In this document: positions 20,915-31,314 of the stretch, in pieces
Layout of the letters: each line of letters starts with the position of its first letter
Position numbering within the stretch: position 1 is the stretch's first letter
NCBI RefSeq assembly: GCF_004382825.2
Contig: NZ_SDQO02000004.1
Span: forward strand, 186,001 to 250,000
Origin: Corynebacterium silvaticum
GTDB lineage: Bacteria > Actinomycetota > Actinomycetes > Mycobacteriales > Mycobacteriaceae
Reading direction: 5' to 3'
DNA: 64,000 bases
Program-made: the position numbers and the translations under genes
The notes under the pieces: generated by a model
Told to the model about the DNA's origin: nothing
What the model saw: only the letters and a program-made list of their open reading frames with translations
Databases searched by the model: none

Positions 20915-21514
20915 TCATCCCTGTAGTTTCCCCGCAACCCACAGCCGCTCCTGTTCAGCCACAGGCACTACACCCGTAGAGCCGTCAAATAGATAGGGCT
21001 GACGTTTTTTCATCTTTTTTACAAAGCTCGCGGCCACGTCTTCAAAGTTAAAGGCTCCCCTTCTAGTCGCTATCTCCGCATGGAACAACACTTGCAGCAA
21101 CACATCACCCAGCTCCCCGATCAATTCCTCATCCGAGGCCCCCTCGCGGATAGCACGGATTACCTCCGCGCTTTCCTCCTCAAGATAGGGAATGAGGGAA
21201 TGGTGGGTCTGATCCTGTTCCCACTCTCCGCGACATAACGCTTGGGACATCACAGCCCTCGCCTGCCCTATAGCTTCCCGCCTGGAATCAACCTCATACA
21301 CGTGCGCACCGCGATCGATTGCCTTAACAATCACAGAATCCAACTCATTAGTGTCCACAATGAGATTTTCCGACCCTACCTGCACATACTTAGAAAGGGT
21401 CCCGCGCACCGACGCCGGAACTTCATCTGTAAATATGATTTTTCCTGAGAGTTTCTTTAGTATTCCTACAGGAACCATTGTGGGCCAGCGCGGGTTTAGG
21501 AGGAGAACCATCAT
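20915..21514 (-). CDS. mazG: MazG-family nucleoside triphosphate pyrophosphohydrolase
   Basis: 199 residues from ATG 21514 (a second ATG follows directly). The C-terminal half holds the MazG fold: LEEESAEVIRAIREG with the EExxE metal ligands and GELGDVLLQVLFHAEIA with ExxD. The N-terminal ~90 residues are a degenerate half, as in corynebacterial and mycobacterial MazG. Hydrolyses non-canonical or ppGpp-like NTPs to NMP and PPi in the cytosol. It starts divergently from lysI across about 260 bp. Confidence 0.88.
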   Translation of the reverse strand: MMVLLLNPRWPTMVPVGILKKLSGKIIFTDEVPASVRGTLSKYVQVGSENLIVDTNELDSVIVKAIDRGAHVYEVDSRREAIGQARAVMSQALCRGEWEQDQTHHSLIPYLEEESAEVIRAIREGASDEELIGELGDVLLQVLFHAEIATRRGAFNFEDVAASFVKKMKKRQPYLFDGSTGVVPVAEQERLWVAGKLQG

Positions 21515-21611
21515 GTTCAACGATCTTAAGCCCTCCTCTTTGCCTGCCACTCGTTGACGGTTAAGGACCAACAATCGGCTGCGACTGGAATCTAATTCAG
21601 TTGCGTCAGTA

Positions 21612-21638
21612 TTGACTAGTTCACACAGAGTGTAAGAT
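21612..21638 (+). promoter_or_regulatory. Possible lysI promoter
   Basis: TTGACT (21612-21617) and TAAGAT (21633-21638) with a 15-bp spacer, about 140 bp before the lysI start. The spacer is short, so this is tentative. Confidence 0.35.
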
Positions 21639-21775
21639 TCGTAGGACTGAAAAGCCTTACTTTTCTACTGAGTGAATACATGTGTTTTGTTTTCAGCCTT
21701 GGCCTCCTAGTTGATTGAGTGCAGTGTGTTCCCCCAAGTCCCTAGTTATTTTGTTTCATATGTAATGAGGTATCC

Positions 21776-23266
21776 ATGAACCTTGCAGCTTCCAGCGCTG
21801 ACAAGAAATCACAGCACACGGTTCGCATCTGGACACTCATCGGCCTGATCATCGGATCCACTGTCGGCTCGGGAATCTTTTCTTTGCCGCAAAATATCGC
21901 TTCAGTGGCTGCGCCGGGAGCAATGTTCATCGGCTGGGTCATCGCGGGTGTGGGCATGTTGGCAGTGGCCTTTGTATTCCAGATACTTGCGCATCGTAAA
22001 CCGCATCTTGATTCCGGCGTTTACTCCTATGTACGCGCAGGATTAGGCGATTTCATCGGTTTTTCCTCGGGTTGGGGTTATTGGCTGGGCAGCGTGATCG
22101 CGCAAGTTGGTTACGCCACTTTGTTCTTCTCCACGCTAGGACACTACATCCCACTCTTTAATACAGAGCATCGCCTGGCGTCTGCAATCGCAGTGTCCCT
22201 GATGACGTGGCTCATCTTTGCTGTTCTCTCTCTAGGAATTAAGCAGGCCGCCTTTATGAATGCAGTCACCACGGTAGCCAAGTTGCTCCCTATCCTGGCG
22301 TTCATCGTCTTGGTCATGTTCCTAGGCTTCAGCTGGGATAAATTCACCTTTGATTTCTGGGGTGATTCCACCGGCGCCTCTGTTTTTGACCAGTTACAAG
22401 GCATCATGCTTTTCACCGTATGGGTATTCATCGGCGTTGAAGGCGCCTCGGTGTATTCCAAGCAAGCCCGTACGCGTGCCGACGTCGGACGCGCCACCGT
22501 ATTCGGTTTCTTCACGGTGCTACTTTTGCTCGTCACCGTCGCAACGCTGTCTTATGGCGTCTTAACACGCGAGGAACTCGCAGCCCTTCCTAACAACTCA
22601 ATGGCCTATGTTCTAGAGGCCGTCGTCGGACCCTGGGGCGCAGGACTCGTCTCCGTTGGTCTGTGTCTGAGCGTTCTCGGCGCCTATGTCTCCTGGCAAA
22701 TGCTCTGCGCAGAGCCAGTGGCCATGATGGCCTTCGACGGTCTGCTCCCCCGACAGCTAGGGAAAATTAACGCTTCCGGTGCCCCCTGGGTGGCCCAGTT
22801 AATTTCTACAGTATTGATCCAAATCTGGGTGGTCGTTTTCTTTATCAACCAGACCACGTATGTGTCCATGGTTCAGCTCGCCACTGTGCTGTACCTCGTG
22901 CCTTATGTTTTCTCCGCGTTCTACCTCATCTTGCTAGCGACCCGAGGCAAAGGGATCTCGCACCCGGCGGCAGGCACTCGTTTCGATGATTCTGGCCCAG
23001 AGGTCAGTGACAAAGAAAATCGCCGCCATCTCGCGGTGGCACTCCTTGCCTTTGTGTACTCGCTGTGGTTGTTCTACGCAGCAGACCTTAAGTATGTGCT
23101 CTTCGGGGCTTTGGCGGTTCTACCCGGACTTATCCCCTATGTGGGAACCCGCCTCTACAAAAAAGAGCAGGTTTTCAACGCATTCGAGTGGGTAGTGGTC
23201 GCACTCATCGCGGGCGCAGGATGTTATGGAATCTACGGCATTATCACCGGGACTATGTCGCTCTAA
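21776..23266 (+). CDS. lysI: Basic amino-acid permease, probable lysine permease LysI
   Basis: 496 residues, APC superfamily with about 12 hydrophobic helices. The first helix holds LIGLIIGSTVGSGIFSLPQN, the substrate-binding GSGIF motif of the arginine/ornithine and lysine transporters. GVYSYVRAGLGDFIGFSSGWGYWLG is characteristic of the same branch. In C. glutamicum the homologous lysI lies in the same neighbourhood upstream of eno, which supports the name; an arginine:ornithine antiporter is the main alternative. It is monocistronic and ends at a strong terminator. Confidence 0.82.
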   Translation: MNLAASSADKKSQHTVRIWTLIGLIIGSTVGSGIFSLPQNIASVAAPGAMFIGWVIAGVGMLAVAFVFQILAHRKPHLDSGVYSYVRAGLGDFIGFSSGWGYWLGSVIAQVGYATLFFSTLGHYIPLFNTEHRLASAIAVSLMTWLIFAVLSLGIKQAAFMNAVTTVAKLLPILAFIVLVMFLGFSWDKFTFDFWGDSTGASVFDQLQGIMLFTVWVFIGVEGASVYSKQARTRADVGRATVFGFFTVLLLLVTVATLSYGVLTREELAALPNNSMAYVLEAVVGPWGAGLVSVGLCLSVLGAYVSWQMLCAEPVAMMAFDGLLPRQLGKINASGAPWVAQLISTVLIQIWVVVFFINQTTYVSMVQLATVLYLVPYVFSAFYLILLATRGKGISHPAAGTRFDDSGPEVSDKENRRHLAVALLAFVYSLWLFYAADLKYVLFGALAVLPGLIPYVGTRLYKKEQVFNAFEWVVVALIAGAGCYGIYGIITGTMSL

Positions 23267-23280
23267 ACATCGAAATCCAT

Positions 23281-23314
23281 AAAAGCGCACTGTTCTCTGG
23301 AGCAGTGCGCTTTT
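23281..23314 (+). terminator. Rho-independent terminator after lysI
   Basis: AAAAGCGCACTG pairs with CAGTGCGCTTTT around TTCTCTGGAG. It sits between convergent lysI and mfd and could stop both. Confidence 0.9.
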
Positions 23315-23391
23315 ATGTGTTTTCGGTTCCTTGCGGCCTCATCGGGTGAGAACCAAAACGGGATTATCGTGAGGCGCTTTGAAAAACCCGG

Positions 23392-26300
23392 TCAGCGCAT
23401 CCGATACTTCCTCCTACGCGCTTCACGTTTGTCCTCGTAGTCCTCGTCATCATTGCGCTCGCTCCGCCTGATGACAGTACGTTGAGTAGTACGTGCCCGA
23501 CCCTGAGAGCTGGGCGATTCCCCCACGGAGATGATTTTTTCAGGCACGGCCTCCCCGGTGACTGAGATGCGCGGCACTTCAAACATTTCCGATAGGAAAT
23601 CTGCTACCCACTGGAGGAGGGCGACGTCGCGAAGCGGTTTATCGGTAACGTTGCGTCCCTCCTTAGGAAAGGACAGCTGGATAGCCTTAGCCGCGGCGCG
23701 GTACGTCGCGGAAGGCAGCAGTCGTTTAAGCCGGACTTGCTTGGAATCCGGGAGCTCCACCGGATGAATCTTGATCCGCGTTCCTTGCACACCAATATCG
23801 CTAATGCCCGCGGACCTGGCGAGGTGTCGTAGTCGCGCCACCGCCAGAAGACGTGTGACTTTTTCAGGCAGTGAGCCGTAGCGGTCCTCCATCTCCTCTA
23901 CCACGAGTATCAGATCGGCATTGCTTTGCGACGCCGCCAGCTTCCTATACACCTCAAGCCGGAGTCGTTCAGCATTGATGTAGGACTCTGGGATGTGCGC
24001 GTCCACTGGCAAATCGATGCGGATTTCTTTTGGCCCGTCGTCGGTGGCATCGATGATTTTTCCGTCTGCGAGGGCTCGGTAGGCTTCCACTGCCTCGCCA
24101 ACAAGCCGCACATAAAGATCAAATCCTACGCCTGCGATATGGCCCGATTGCTGTGCGCCGAGCACGTTACCGGCACCACGCATCTCCAGATCTTTCATGG
24201 CTACCGCCATACCGGCACCCAAATCGTTGTTCTGAGCGATGGTAGCTAGGCGGTCGTAAGAGTTTTCTGTCAGCGTTTGTCCCTTGGGATACAGGAAGTA
24301 AGCGTAACCACGTTCCCGGGAGCGCCCTACGCGCCCCCGCAGCTGATGAAGCTGCGAAAGTCCCATATGGTGTGCGTTCTCCACAATGAGGGTGTTGGCA
24401 TTGGCAATATCCAAACCAGTCTCCACGATGGTGGTACATACCAGCACATCAAATTCGCGATCCCAGAATCCCTGGACAGTTTGTTCCAGAAGCTCCTCGC
24501 TCATCTGTCCATGCGCAACAACAATACGAGCCTCCGGCACGAGTTCTCGTAGGTCTCTGGCTTTCTTTTCAATATCGGAGACTTTGTTATGCACAAAGAA
24601 CACCTGGCCGTCTCGCAGCAATTCACGCCGGATGGCCGCAGCGATTTGCTTATCTTCTTGCGCCCCAACGTAGGTCAAGATGGGGTGGCGATCCTCGGGA
24701 GGGGTCAAAATGGTCGACATCTCACGGATCCCGGCCATCGACATTTCCAAGGTTCGCGGGATCGGGGTGGCAGACATTGTCAGCACATCAACGTGGGTGC
24801 GTAATGCTTTGATGTGTTCTTTATGCTCCACACCAAAACGCTGCTCCTCATCGACGATGACCAGTCCGAGATTCTTCCACTGAATTCCTGTCTGAAGCAG
24901 GCGGTGCGTGCCGATCACGATGTCCACGGTGCCGTCGGCAAGCCCTTTTATGGTTTCCTTCGCTTCAATCGTGGAAGTAAAACGGCTTAAACCTCGCAGA
25001 TTTACAGGGAATCCGGCCATACGCTCATCAAATGTGGACAGATGCTGCTGCGCTAACAGCGTGGTAGGAACCAAAACCACCACTTGTTTTCCGTCCTGAA
25101 CCGCCTTAAACGCAGCCCTCACAGCAACTTCCGTCTTGCCGTAGCCCACGTCGCCTATGATCACGCGATCCATAGGAACGGGCTTTTCCATATCCGCCTT
25201 GACCGCCTCGATGGCCATCATCTGGTCTTCAGTCTCAACGTATGGAAAGTTGTCTTCCATCTCATGCTGCCAGGGGGAATCAGGCGCAAAGGGATGCCCC
25301 GGCGCGGATTGCCGCTTGGCATATAGCTCGACGAGTTCACCGGCGATTTCTCGAACCGCAGCACGGGCCTTTTTCTTAGTGTTCTTCCAATCGGAGCCGC
25401 CCATCTTGGACAACGAGGGCTTCTCGCCTCCCACGTATTTGCTCAGGAGGTCGAGGGAGTCCATGGGAACGAAAAGCTGGTCTGCGGGCTGTCCCCGTTT
25501 TGCCGGCGCATACTCCAAGACGATGTATTCCCGCCTTGAGGTTTCATCCCCGGACGTAATTGTTCGCTCGGTCATCTTGAGAAAGCGCCCAATGCCGTGG
25601 GTCTCGTGGACCACAAAATCGCCGGTCTTCAGAGCGAGCGGATCTACGCGGTTGCGTCGTTTAGCTGGACGACGCTTTGCCCCTGCGATGTCTCCTACGC
25701 GGTTACCGGTGAGGTCGGTCTCTGTGACCACGACAAGGGGCAATGCCTCGGTTCCAGCTTTTTTGCGGACTCTAGGAAAGACGAGGCCCGCGTGGCTAAG
25801 CGCCTGGTAGAGAGTCACTTCTCCCGGGGTGGGTTCCCAACCCGGTGTGGCTACCTTTGTGGGGATTCCTTTTTCTTTGAATCTATCCACCATGCGCTTG
25901 ATCGCGCCCTTGGCAGGGGCGATAAAGGCCGCCCTGCCGCCCGCGGTGGTATGGGCTAGCAGCAGGGACATCATCTCTTCAATCTGAGAGAGATCACCGC
26001 GCGGGGTGGGTCCTGCTGCAAAGTCGAGTGGAAGGGTGTCCGCATCATCTGCTTCAAACATGCCGGAAGGCGCAAAGGTCCACCATGAACACCCCGCCTG
26101 GCGCGCGGATATTTCTAAAGACTCATACGAGCGATAGGAACTAGCTTCTAGATCTAGTCCTTGGGCAGCAACTGGCCCAGCGGCGCCCATCGCTGCGGCC
26201 TCCCACCCCGCTGCAAGGAACTCTGCGTCGGTGGCCTGCAAATCCGCTACCCTAGTGCGAATTTTTTCCGGACCAACTGCTATCACGTGCGTGCCCTGTG

Positions 26301-27186
26301 GCATGAGCTCAGGAAGAGTAACCAAAGGGGTATCCACGAGTGCTGGTATGAGCGCTTCTATGCCGTCAGCGGGAGTGCCATCCGCCAGCTTGGATAAGAG
26401 CTCTTGCAGCGTAGGGTTTCCCTGATACTTCAGGGCTAAATCGCCGGCGCGCTCTGCTACGCCGGGTGTGACGAGGAGTTCGCGGGCAGGGAAAATTTCC
26501 ACGGCAGCGTGGGAAGAATCTGGGATTGCCCGCTGGTCGGCCACGGAGAACTCCCGGATCTCCGTGATCTCGTCTCCCCAGAACTCTAAGCGAACAGGCC
26601 GGTCCATTGTCGTGGGGAATATGTCGAGGATGCCGCCTCGGGTAGCAAACTCCCCGCGCTTAGCCACAAGGTCAACGTGCTGATACGCCCGAAAAATGAG
26701 CTGCCGCGTGAGGTCTTCCAGATCATAATCTTTTTCAGCCGCTAGGAGGAGGGCGTTACGCCCCTCTGCTTCCTGAAGAATCGGCTGGCTCACGCCACGT
26801 GCGGCAGTCACCACCACGCGCAGGTCATTCAGGTGCGACAAAATCTTAGCGCGTTGTCCCGCTACATCCGCGGCTGGGCTGAGGCGCTCGTGCGGAAGGG
26901 TCTCCCATGCGGGGAACCAGGCTACCGAGTCTCCAAGCATTGCCCGAAGCTCCGCGGTGAGGTCCTCTGCTTCACGTCCGGTAGCCGTGATAACGAGGAC
27001 TGGGGCGCGGTGCGATAGCGCTGCGATAGTCCAGGGGCGAGATTGGTCTATGCCAGTAATATGCAGCGCTGGGTCACCAACGTGTTCCAGCAGCCCTTTG
27101 ATTTTGGGGTCTGTCGCCGCAACTTTAAGTAGCCCCGCGAGCATAGCGGGATGATGGCTGTTAGTGGTTGCGTTATCAGTTGACAA
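23392..27186 (-). CDS. mfd: Transcription-repair coupling factor
   Basis: About 1264 residues, the normal length. Moves stalled RNA polymerase off lesions and recruits UvrA. N-terminal UvrB-like domains (e.g. [20 protein letters not shown]), the RNA-polymerase-interacting domain ([16 protein letters not shown]), the SF2 translocase with Walker [17 protein letters not shown] and box [10 protein letters not shown], and the C-terminal TRCF domain are all present. TTG 27186 is preferred as start because GAGGAG lies 7 bases upstream; the first in-frame ATG is at 27144. Same strand as the TetR gene 84 bp upstream. Confidence 0.97.
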   Translation of the reverse strand: MSTDNATTNSHHPAMLAGLLKVAATDPKIKGLLEHVGDPALHITGIDQSRPWTIAALSHRAPVLVITATGREAEDLTAELRAMLGDSVAWFPAWETLPHERLSPAADVAGQRAKILSHLNDLRVVVTAARGVSQPILQEAEGRNALLLAAEKDYDLEDLTRQLIFRAYQHVDLVAKRGEFATRGGILDIFPTTMDRPVRLEFWGDEITEIREFSVADQRAIPDSSHAAVEIFPARELLVTPGVAERAGDLALKYQGNPTLQELLSKLADGTPADGIEALIPALVDTPLVTLPELMPQGTHVIAVGPEKIRTRVADLQATDAEFLAAGWEAAAMGAAGPVAAQGLDLEASSYRSYESLEISARQAGCSWWTFAPSGMFEADDADTLPLDFAAGPTPRGDLSQIEEMMSLLLAHTTAGGRAAFIAPAKGAIKRMVDRFKEKGIPTKVATPGWEPTPGEVTLYQALSHAGLVFPRVRKKAGTEALPLVVVTETDLTGNRVGDIAGAKRRPAKRRNRVDPLALKTGDFVVHETHGIGRFLKMTERTITSGDETSRREYIVLEYAPAKRGQPADQLFVPMDSLDLLSKYVGGEKPSLSKMGGSDWKNTKKKARAAVREIAGELVELYAKRQSAPGHPFAPDSPWQHEMEDNFPYVETEDQMMAIEAVKADMEKPVPMDRVIIGDVGYGKTEVAVRAAFKAVQDGKQVVVLVPTTLLAQQHLSTFDERMAGFPVNLRGLSRFTSTIEAKETIKGLADGTVDIVIGTHRLLQTGIQWKNLGLVIVDEEQRFGVEHKEHIKALRTHVDVLTMSATPIPRTLEMSMAGIREMSTILTPPEDRHPILTYVGAQEDKQIAAAIRRELLRDGQVFFVHNKVSDIEKKARDLRELVPEARIVVAHGQMSEELLEQTVQGFWDREFDVLVCTTIVETGLDIANANTLIVENAHHMGLSQLHQLRGRVGRSRERGYAYFLYPKGQTLTENSYDRLATIAQNNDLGAGMAVAMKDLEMRGAGNVLGAQQSGHIAGVGFDLYVRLVGEAVEAYRALADGKIIDATDDGPKEIRIDLPVDAHIPESYINAERLRLEVYRKLAASQSNADLILVVEEMEDRYGSLPEKVTRLLAVARLRHLARSAGISDIGVQGTRIKIHPVELPDSKQVRLKRLLPSATYRAAAKAIQLSFPKEGRNVTDKPLRDVALLQWVADFLSEMFEVPRISVTGEAVPEKIISVGESPSSQGRARTTQRTVIRRSERNDDEDYEDKREARRRKYRMR

Positions 27187-27270
27187 CAAGAAACTCCTCA
27201 AAGAACTACGACAAAGACTCGGGTGATGTATCCCCCGATTGCTCGCAAGAGAGCCGGTGGAAACAAAGCT

Positions 27271-27918
27271 TTAATGGGAGCCTAAAGTCTCCGGCTTGTT
27301 TCCGATTTCAGACAAGGACGGTTCGGGTTCTATACCGGCTAGACCATTCCAACAGAGATTCACGATATGAGCCGCAACCTCTTCTTTTGTGGATCCGCCG
27401 AGCTCTTCTTTTTGGTCCAACCACCATTGGGCGGTCATGGAGACCATTCCCACGAGTGCCTGGGCATAAAGAACGGCATTCTTGGGTTCTAGTTTTGACC
27501 GTTCAAAAGCTTGTTCCAGGATGTATGAGACCTGCACGACGGCGTCATTAAGCAATGTGGAGTAGCTACGAGCCTGACCGGCTTTCATATCCCGCACCAG
27601 AATCTGGAAGCCATCAGTATCTTCTTCCACATATGTAAGTAGCCCTAGCACGGCTTGTTCGATGCGCGCTCGCGAACGACCAGTCTGCAAAGAATCGGTA
27701 ATCGCTTTTTCCAGCCGAAGCATCTCACGGTCAACAACTACAGCATAGAGCCCTTCTTTGCCCCCAAAGTGCTCATACACCACTGGCTTGGACACACCCG
27801 CACGAGCAGCAATTTCTTCTACACTCGTCCCCTCAAAACCACGCTCAGAAAACACGCTGCGCCCGACCACAATGAGTTGTTCTCGGCGTTCTTTTCCAGT
27901 CATTCGCTTTCGGACCAT
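27271..27918 (-). CDS. TetR-family transcriptional regulator
   Basis: 215 residues from ATG 27918 (another at 27903). HTH: TSVEEIAARAGVSKPVVYEHF (about 33-53) preceded by RREQLIVVGRSVFSERGFEG. The ligand domain is helical with WWLDQKEELGG near 160. The reading frame extends upstream through tRNA-Gln, which excludes the longer version. Conserved next to mfd in corynebacteria as I recall; ligand and targets unknown. Confidence 0.88.
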   Translation of the reverse strand: MVRKRMTGKERREQLIVVGRSVFSERGFEGTSVEEIAARAGVSKPVVYEHFGGKEGLYAVVVDREMLRLEKAITDSLQTGRSRARIEQAVLGLLTYVEEDTDGFQILVRDMKAGQARSYSTLLNDAVVQVSYILEQAFERSKLEPKNAVLYAQALVGMVSMTAQWWLDQKEELGGSTKEEVAAHIVNLCWNGLAGIEPEPSLSEIGNKPETLGSH

Positions 27919-28037
27919 ATTCACTACCTTATCGTGTCCTACACAAACGCTGTTTATGCTATCTGACAGCCCACTAGAAACCGCTCTTCTATGCACAAAA
28001 CCCCGGCTCCACGTGAGTGAAGACGGGTTCAAGATTG

Positions 28038-28109
28038 CTTCCCCACCAGGACTCGAACCTAGAATGACGGTACCAAAAACCGTAGTGTTGCCGATTACAC
28101 CATGGGGAA
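28038..28109 (-). tRNA. tRNA-Gln (anticodon UUG)
   Basis: 72 nt on the minus strand. Acceptor TTCCCCA pairs with TGGGGAA plus discriminator G; anticodon stem ACGGT/ACCGT with loop TTTTGGT gives UUG; T arm CTAGG-TTCGAGT-CCTGG. CCA is not encoded. Confidence 0.93.
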
Positions 28110-28197
28110 AGATGAGGCCACCGATAATGCTCAAAGCATTAGGCGGAACCACCGAAGGGGATCATACAATATTTTCTCTCCTTTGGAAATTTTAGGA

Positions 28198-29351
28198 TTA
28201 CACCCTCAAGGATTCCTTTGTGGATCCTCCTCGCCACTGCATCATCACCGCGTGTGTCGACATCACCAAGCACAGCGTCACCGTCCCCACCAAACAGACG
28301 GTGCCAAAAGCACCCAGCCACGTAAAAAGCTTAAGCCGGTACCACGGGCAAACAGAGTGGCTCCCAATGCCAAAGTGCCAAGGGGGAATGTCATCGCCCA
28401 CCATCCCGGAGTAAAGGGCATCCGCAGGTAAAACCCTCGTAGGGTCATCGCCACGGCAAAGATCACGAGAGGGATTCCCACGATGAGCATGATCCAGCCA
28501 TAAAGATTGGCCAGATTATGCATAGCCGCTTGTGTTCCAGGGAGCACAAGATGGTCGGTCTGAAAAGCCATCGCCTGCGCCGCAGCCGTCGATTGTCCTA
28601 CTACGCCCAGGGGTATCCATGCCGATACGGACGCAGCAGCGGGAATGGGTTCTACCCGCCATTGATGGTTGTACGAGCAAGCGAAAATGATAGAGCCGAC
28701 AAAAAGCGAGAGGAAAAAGCATGCGATGGAGATAACCTGCACATAAGGGTCCAGAGTTTCCGACACATGCGGCACCAAGTTGGCCCCCGTGGTGGAGGAA
28801 ACCATAGGTCCCACTACGGCCAAGCCCCAAATGGTCGTAGGCGCGCCACGGTCCACGCCTATTAAACGGGCCGCAAACCCAAACGCTGAGCACACGCCCA
28901 CAACAGTGCCAAACACCCACATCCCAGTATTGAGCGCCCAAACAACGCGGAGTAGTTCTGGGACAAGAGGAGGGATAACTATGGTGCTGGCAGACCCCAC
29001 AGAGAGGTAGCCCATAGAGACCGTCGCCCAAAACGGCATTTGCGAGAAATCTGCTATTGAACGGCTAAAAACACTAGGTTTACGCACAACACGAAACACA
29101 AATCCAAAGGTCAAACCGATCAACAGCGTCCATGCAATCCCTAGCACCACGGCAGAAAGAATATGCGCGCCGGGCAGATGAGGGGCCTGAGCATGAAGCA
29201 AGTTTGCCAATAGCCCGGTTCCCATCACAGAGGGAAACCATGCAGGACCCGCTGGTGGAAGAGGGACCCTCGAACCATGACCGGGCGTGGTGCCCTGTTT
29301 GCGAGAAGTCCGAGCATGGGTAGAAACAGAATGACGAGATTCCAAAGACAC
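28198..29351 (-). pseudogene. TDT-family (TehA/SLAC1-like) transporter, frameshifted near its C-terminus
   Basis: From GTG 29351 (AAGGA upstream) the frame encodes about ten hydrophobic helices of the tellurite-resistance/dicarboxylate transporter family, e.g. GPAWFPSVMGTGLLANLL at the first helix. At 28331-28332 the frame changes: the actual frame reads FARGTGLSFLRG and stops at 28278, whereas the -1 frame continues KLFTWLGAFGTVCLVG...MQWRGGSTKE to 28198, a perfect last helix and tail. One extra A on the minus strand (TTAAAGC instead of TTAAGC) restores it. Product as read loses its last helix; function doubtful. Substrate unknown (anion, sulfite or dicarboxylate). Confidence 0.8.
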
Positions 29352-29445
29352 TACTGTTGTCCTTATTGCCGATAAAACGTACTACTGCCTATAGCTTTCA
29401 CTACTTAGCTGTTTTTGGGTAACCAGAGCGTCGCTACGCCACGTA

Positions 29446-31022
29446 TTAGTGGCTATGGCCGTGTTCACCTGCCGGATGCGCCAGCGTGTAGTCCGTACGC
29501 AGATCGGGCGCTTCACCTTTATTAAGCATCATGTACTGCCCCATCATCCCTTGATCTTCGTGGAACAGCATATGGCAGTGATACATATACGGGTACGTGT
29601 TATCCCTGTACCCCTGTACTGTCCAAAGACCACGGCAAGAGTGGCTGTGGAGCCTGGCGGTAAGGTCACCGTGTCCTTCCACCCTTGTGTTGTGACAACA
29701 GTATCCGTACCGCTGAGGCTCAGGACTTTGAACGCACAGTTGTGTATATGAAAGTTGTGTATCCAATCGGAGTTTCCATTGGTCACAATCCATTTTTCCG
29801 GGTCTGAATGCGCGATAGCAATGTCCACTCGGCTCATGTCCATCGATTGCTCATTGATCTGGAACGTGTTGAGGACAAACGTGCGCTCGATCGAATGCTC
29901 TGTGTCTGGCAGCTCACCGGCAGAAGTATCCAGTACCTGAGGTATATCTTTTGGCTCAGGAGCACTGCTTTCGGGCCCTTTGATCAACAAGACTTCGTGC
30001 GCATCTTGAAGTCGAAATTTAGCCGTGTAGTCGTCTTGCGGAACCCCCAGGTGATCTGCAAAACCGATGGATTGCAACGATAGTTTTTCCCCAGGCGCAA
30101 TGTCTACGACTATTTCTGTTCTTTCACCAGGGCCAAGCATGACACTCGTTGCTTCTTGAGGAGAATCTAAAAGCCCCGAGTCAGAGGCAATAATATGAAA
30201 GGGTCGCGAGTCAGAGAGTGCAAGATTATGAAACCGCATCGTCGAACCACACAAAATCCGGAAGCGAACCCGGCGCGTGGTCGCCTGGAAATGCGGGTTA
30301 GTCACGCCGTTGATATAGGGGACTTCATCCAGAAGTCCCCCTGTGTCATCCATAGTCTCGTCAAGAACGCCGGCTTCCGTAAAGTTCGCATCCATGAGTA
30401 TCAAAGGCACATCGTCTACCCCATACTCCTGAGGCAGATCAAGAGACTTGGAGACCTCGTCTTCAAGAATGATCATTCCTGCCAAACCGCGATACGACTG
30501 CAGCCCAGTTTCCCCATGCGGGTGCGGGTGATACCACAGTGTGGCGGCGGGTTGTTCTACGGTGTAGCTCGCAGTCCACTTCTTTCCTGGCGCAATGGGA
30601 GAATGCGGACCTCCGTCAGCGCGAGCGGGTAAAAGAATGCCGTGCCAGTGCACAGCGGTTTCTTCGGTGAGTTCGTTGAGCACCGTAAGAGATACGGCGT
30701 CGCCTCGCGATGCGCGGATTGTTGGACCAAGGTGTGCCCCATTAAAACCCCATGTCGGAGTCTTAATTCCCGGAAGAATCTCTGATTCTCCCCGTTGGGT
30801 GACCAAAGTAAAGGATCGCTGGTTCCCCGACTCTTGGGCCTGTGCCAGCGGCGGAATGGGCAATGCGCGAGTCTCTCCGTCCCAACCTCGTGGACTAGGG
30901 AGCTTCTTTATGTTCTTTCCTCTCCCTTGTTCTTCTTTCCCGCATCCAGAAAGACTCATGCCAGCAGCTGTTGCGCTTGCCAGGCCGCCGAGCGCTAGGA
31001 AGGACCGTCGATTCAGCTGCAT
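29446..31022 (-). pseudogene. Multicopper oxidase, disrupted by an 8-bp tandem duplication
   Basis: Twin-arginine signal (NRRSFLALGG) plus lipobox-like LSGC at the N-terminus. Copper motifs AVHWHGILLP (about 125), WYHPHPHGETGLQ (about 163) and HNFHIHNCAF (about 435) are in frame. The essential last motif YMYHCHMLFHEDQGMMGQYM, which carries type 1 and type 3 copper ligands, lies in another frame after VFGQYRG. Removing one copy of the direct repeat CCCTGTAC (29604-29619) rejoins VVFGQYR to DNTYPYMYHCHM exactly and runs to 29446, ending with a His-rich tail. As it stands the enzyme should be inactive. Likely roles were copper tolerance or metal oxidation outside the cell. Confidence 0.88.
29604..29619. 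repeat. 8-bp tandem duplication inside the multicopper oxidase gene
   Basis: CCCTGTAC occurs twice in direct contact; deleting one copy restores the reading frame, so this is the disrupting event. Confidence 0.9.
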
Positions 31023-31314
31023 AAGCGCCTTTCATCCAATACCGTCAATAAAGTTGAGGAAGCTCAGCATTTCATCGTAGCTGTTTGCACCACTGCGTCG
31101 CAGGGCAGCCATCTGTTGGTGATGCAGAAACGGTGAGGGGACTTCGGTGGTGGAACTCCCCTGTCCACCGCCGACCTAATCTTTTGTTCTTTTCTGTCCT
31201 TGGTGCTTCTGCATCACATATCCGTTAGCGGCGAAAACGTTGTGCTGGCAAGATGAGCAAGTAGACTCTTTACACGTAATACTCAATGTGATCGATCAAG
31301 GAGAACGTGCACCT

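Noticed and set aside
27919..28152. Upstream extension of the TetR frame
   Set aside because: It reads through tRNA-Gln (28038-28109), so it cannot be the real start.
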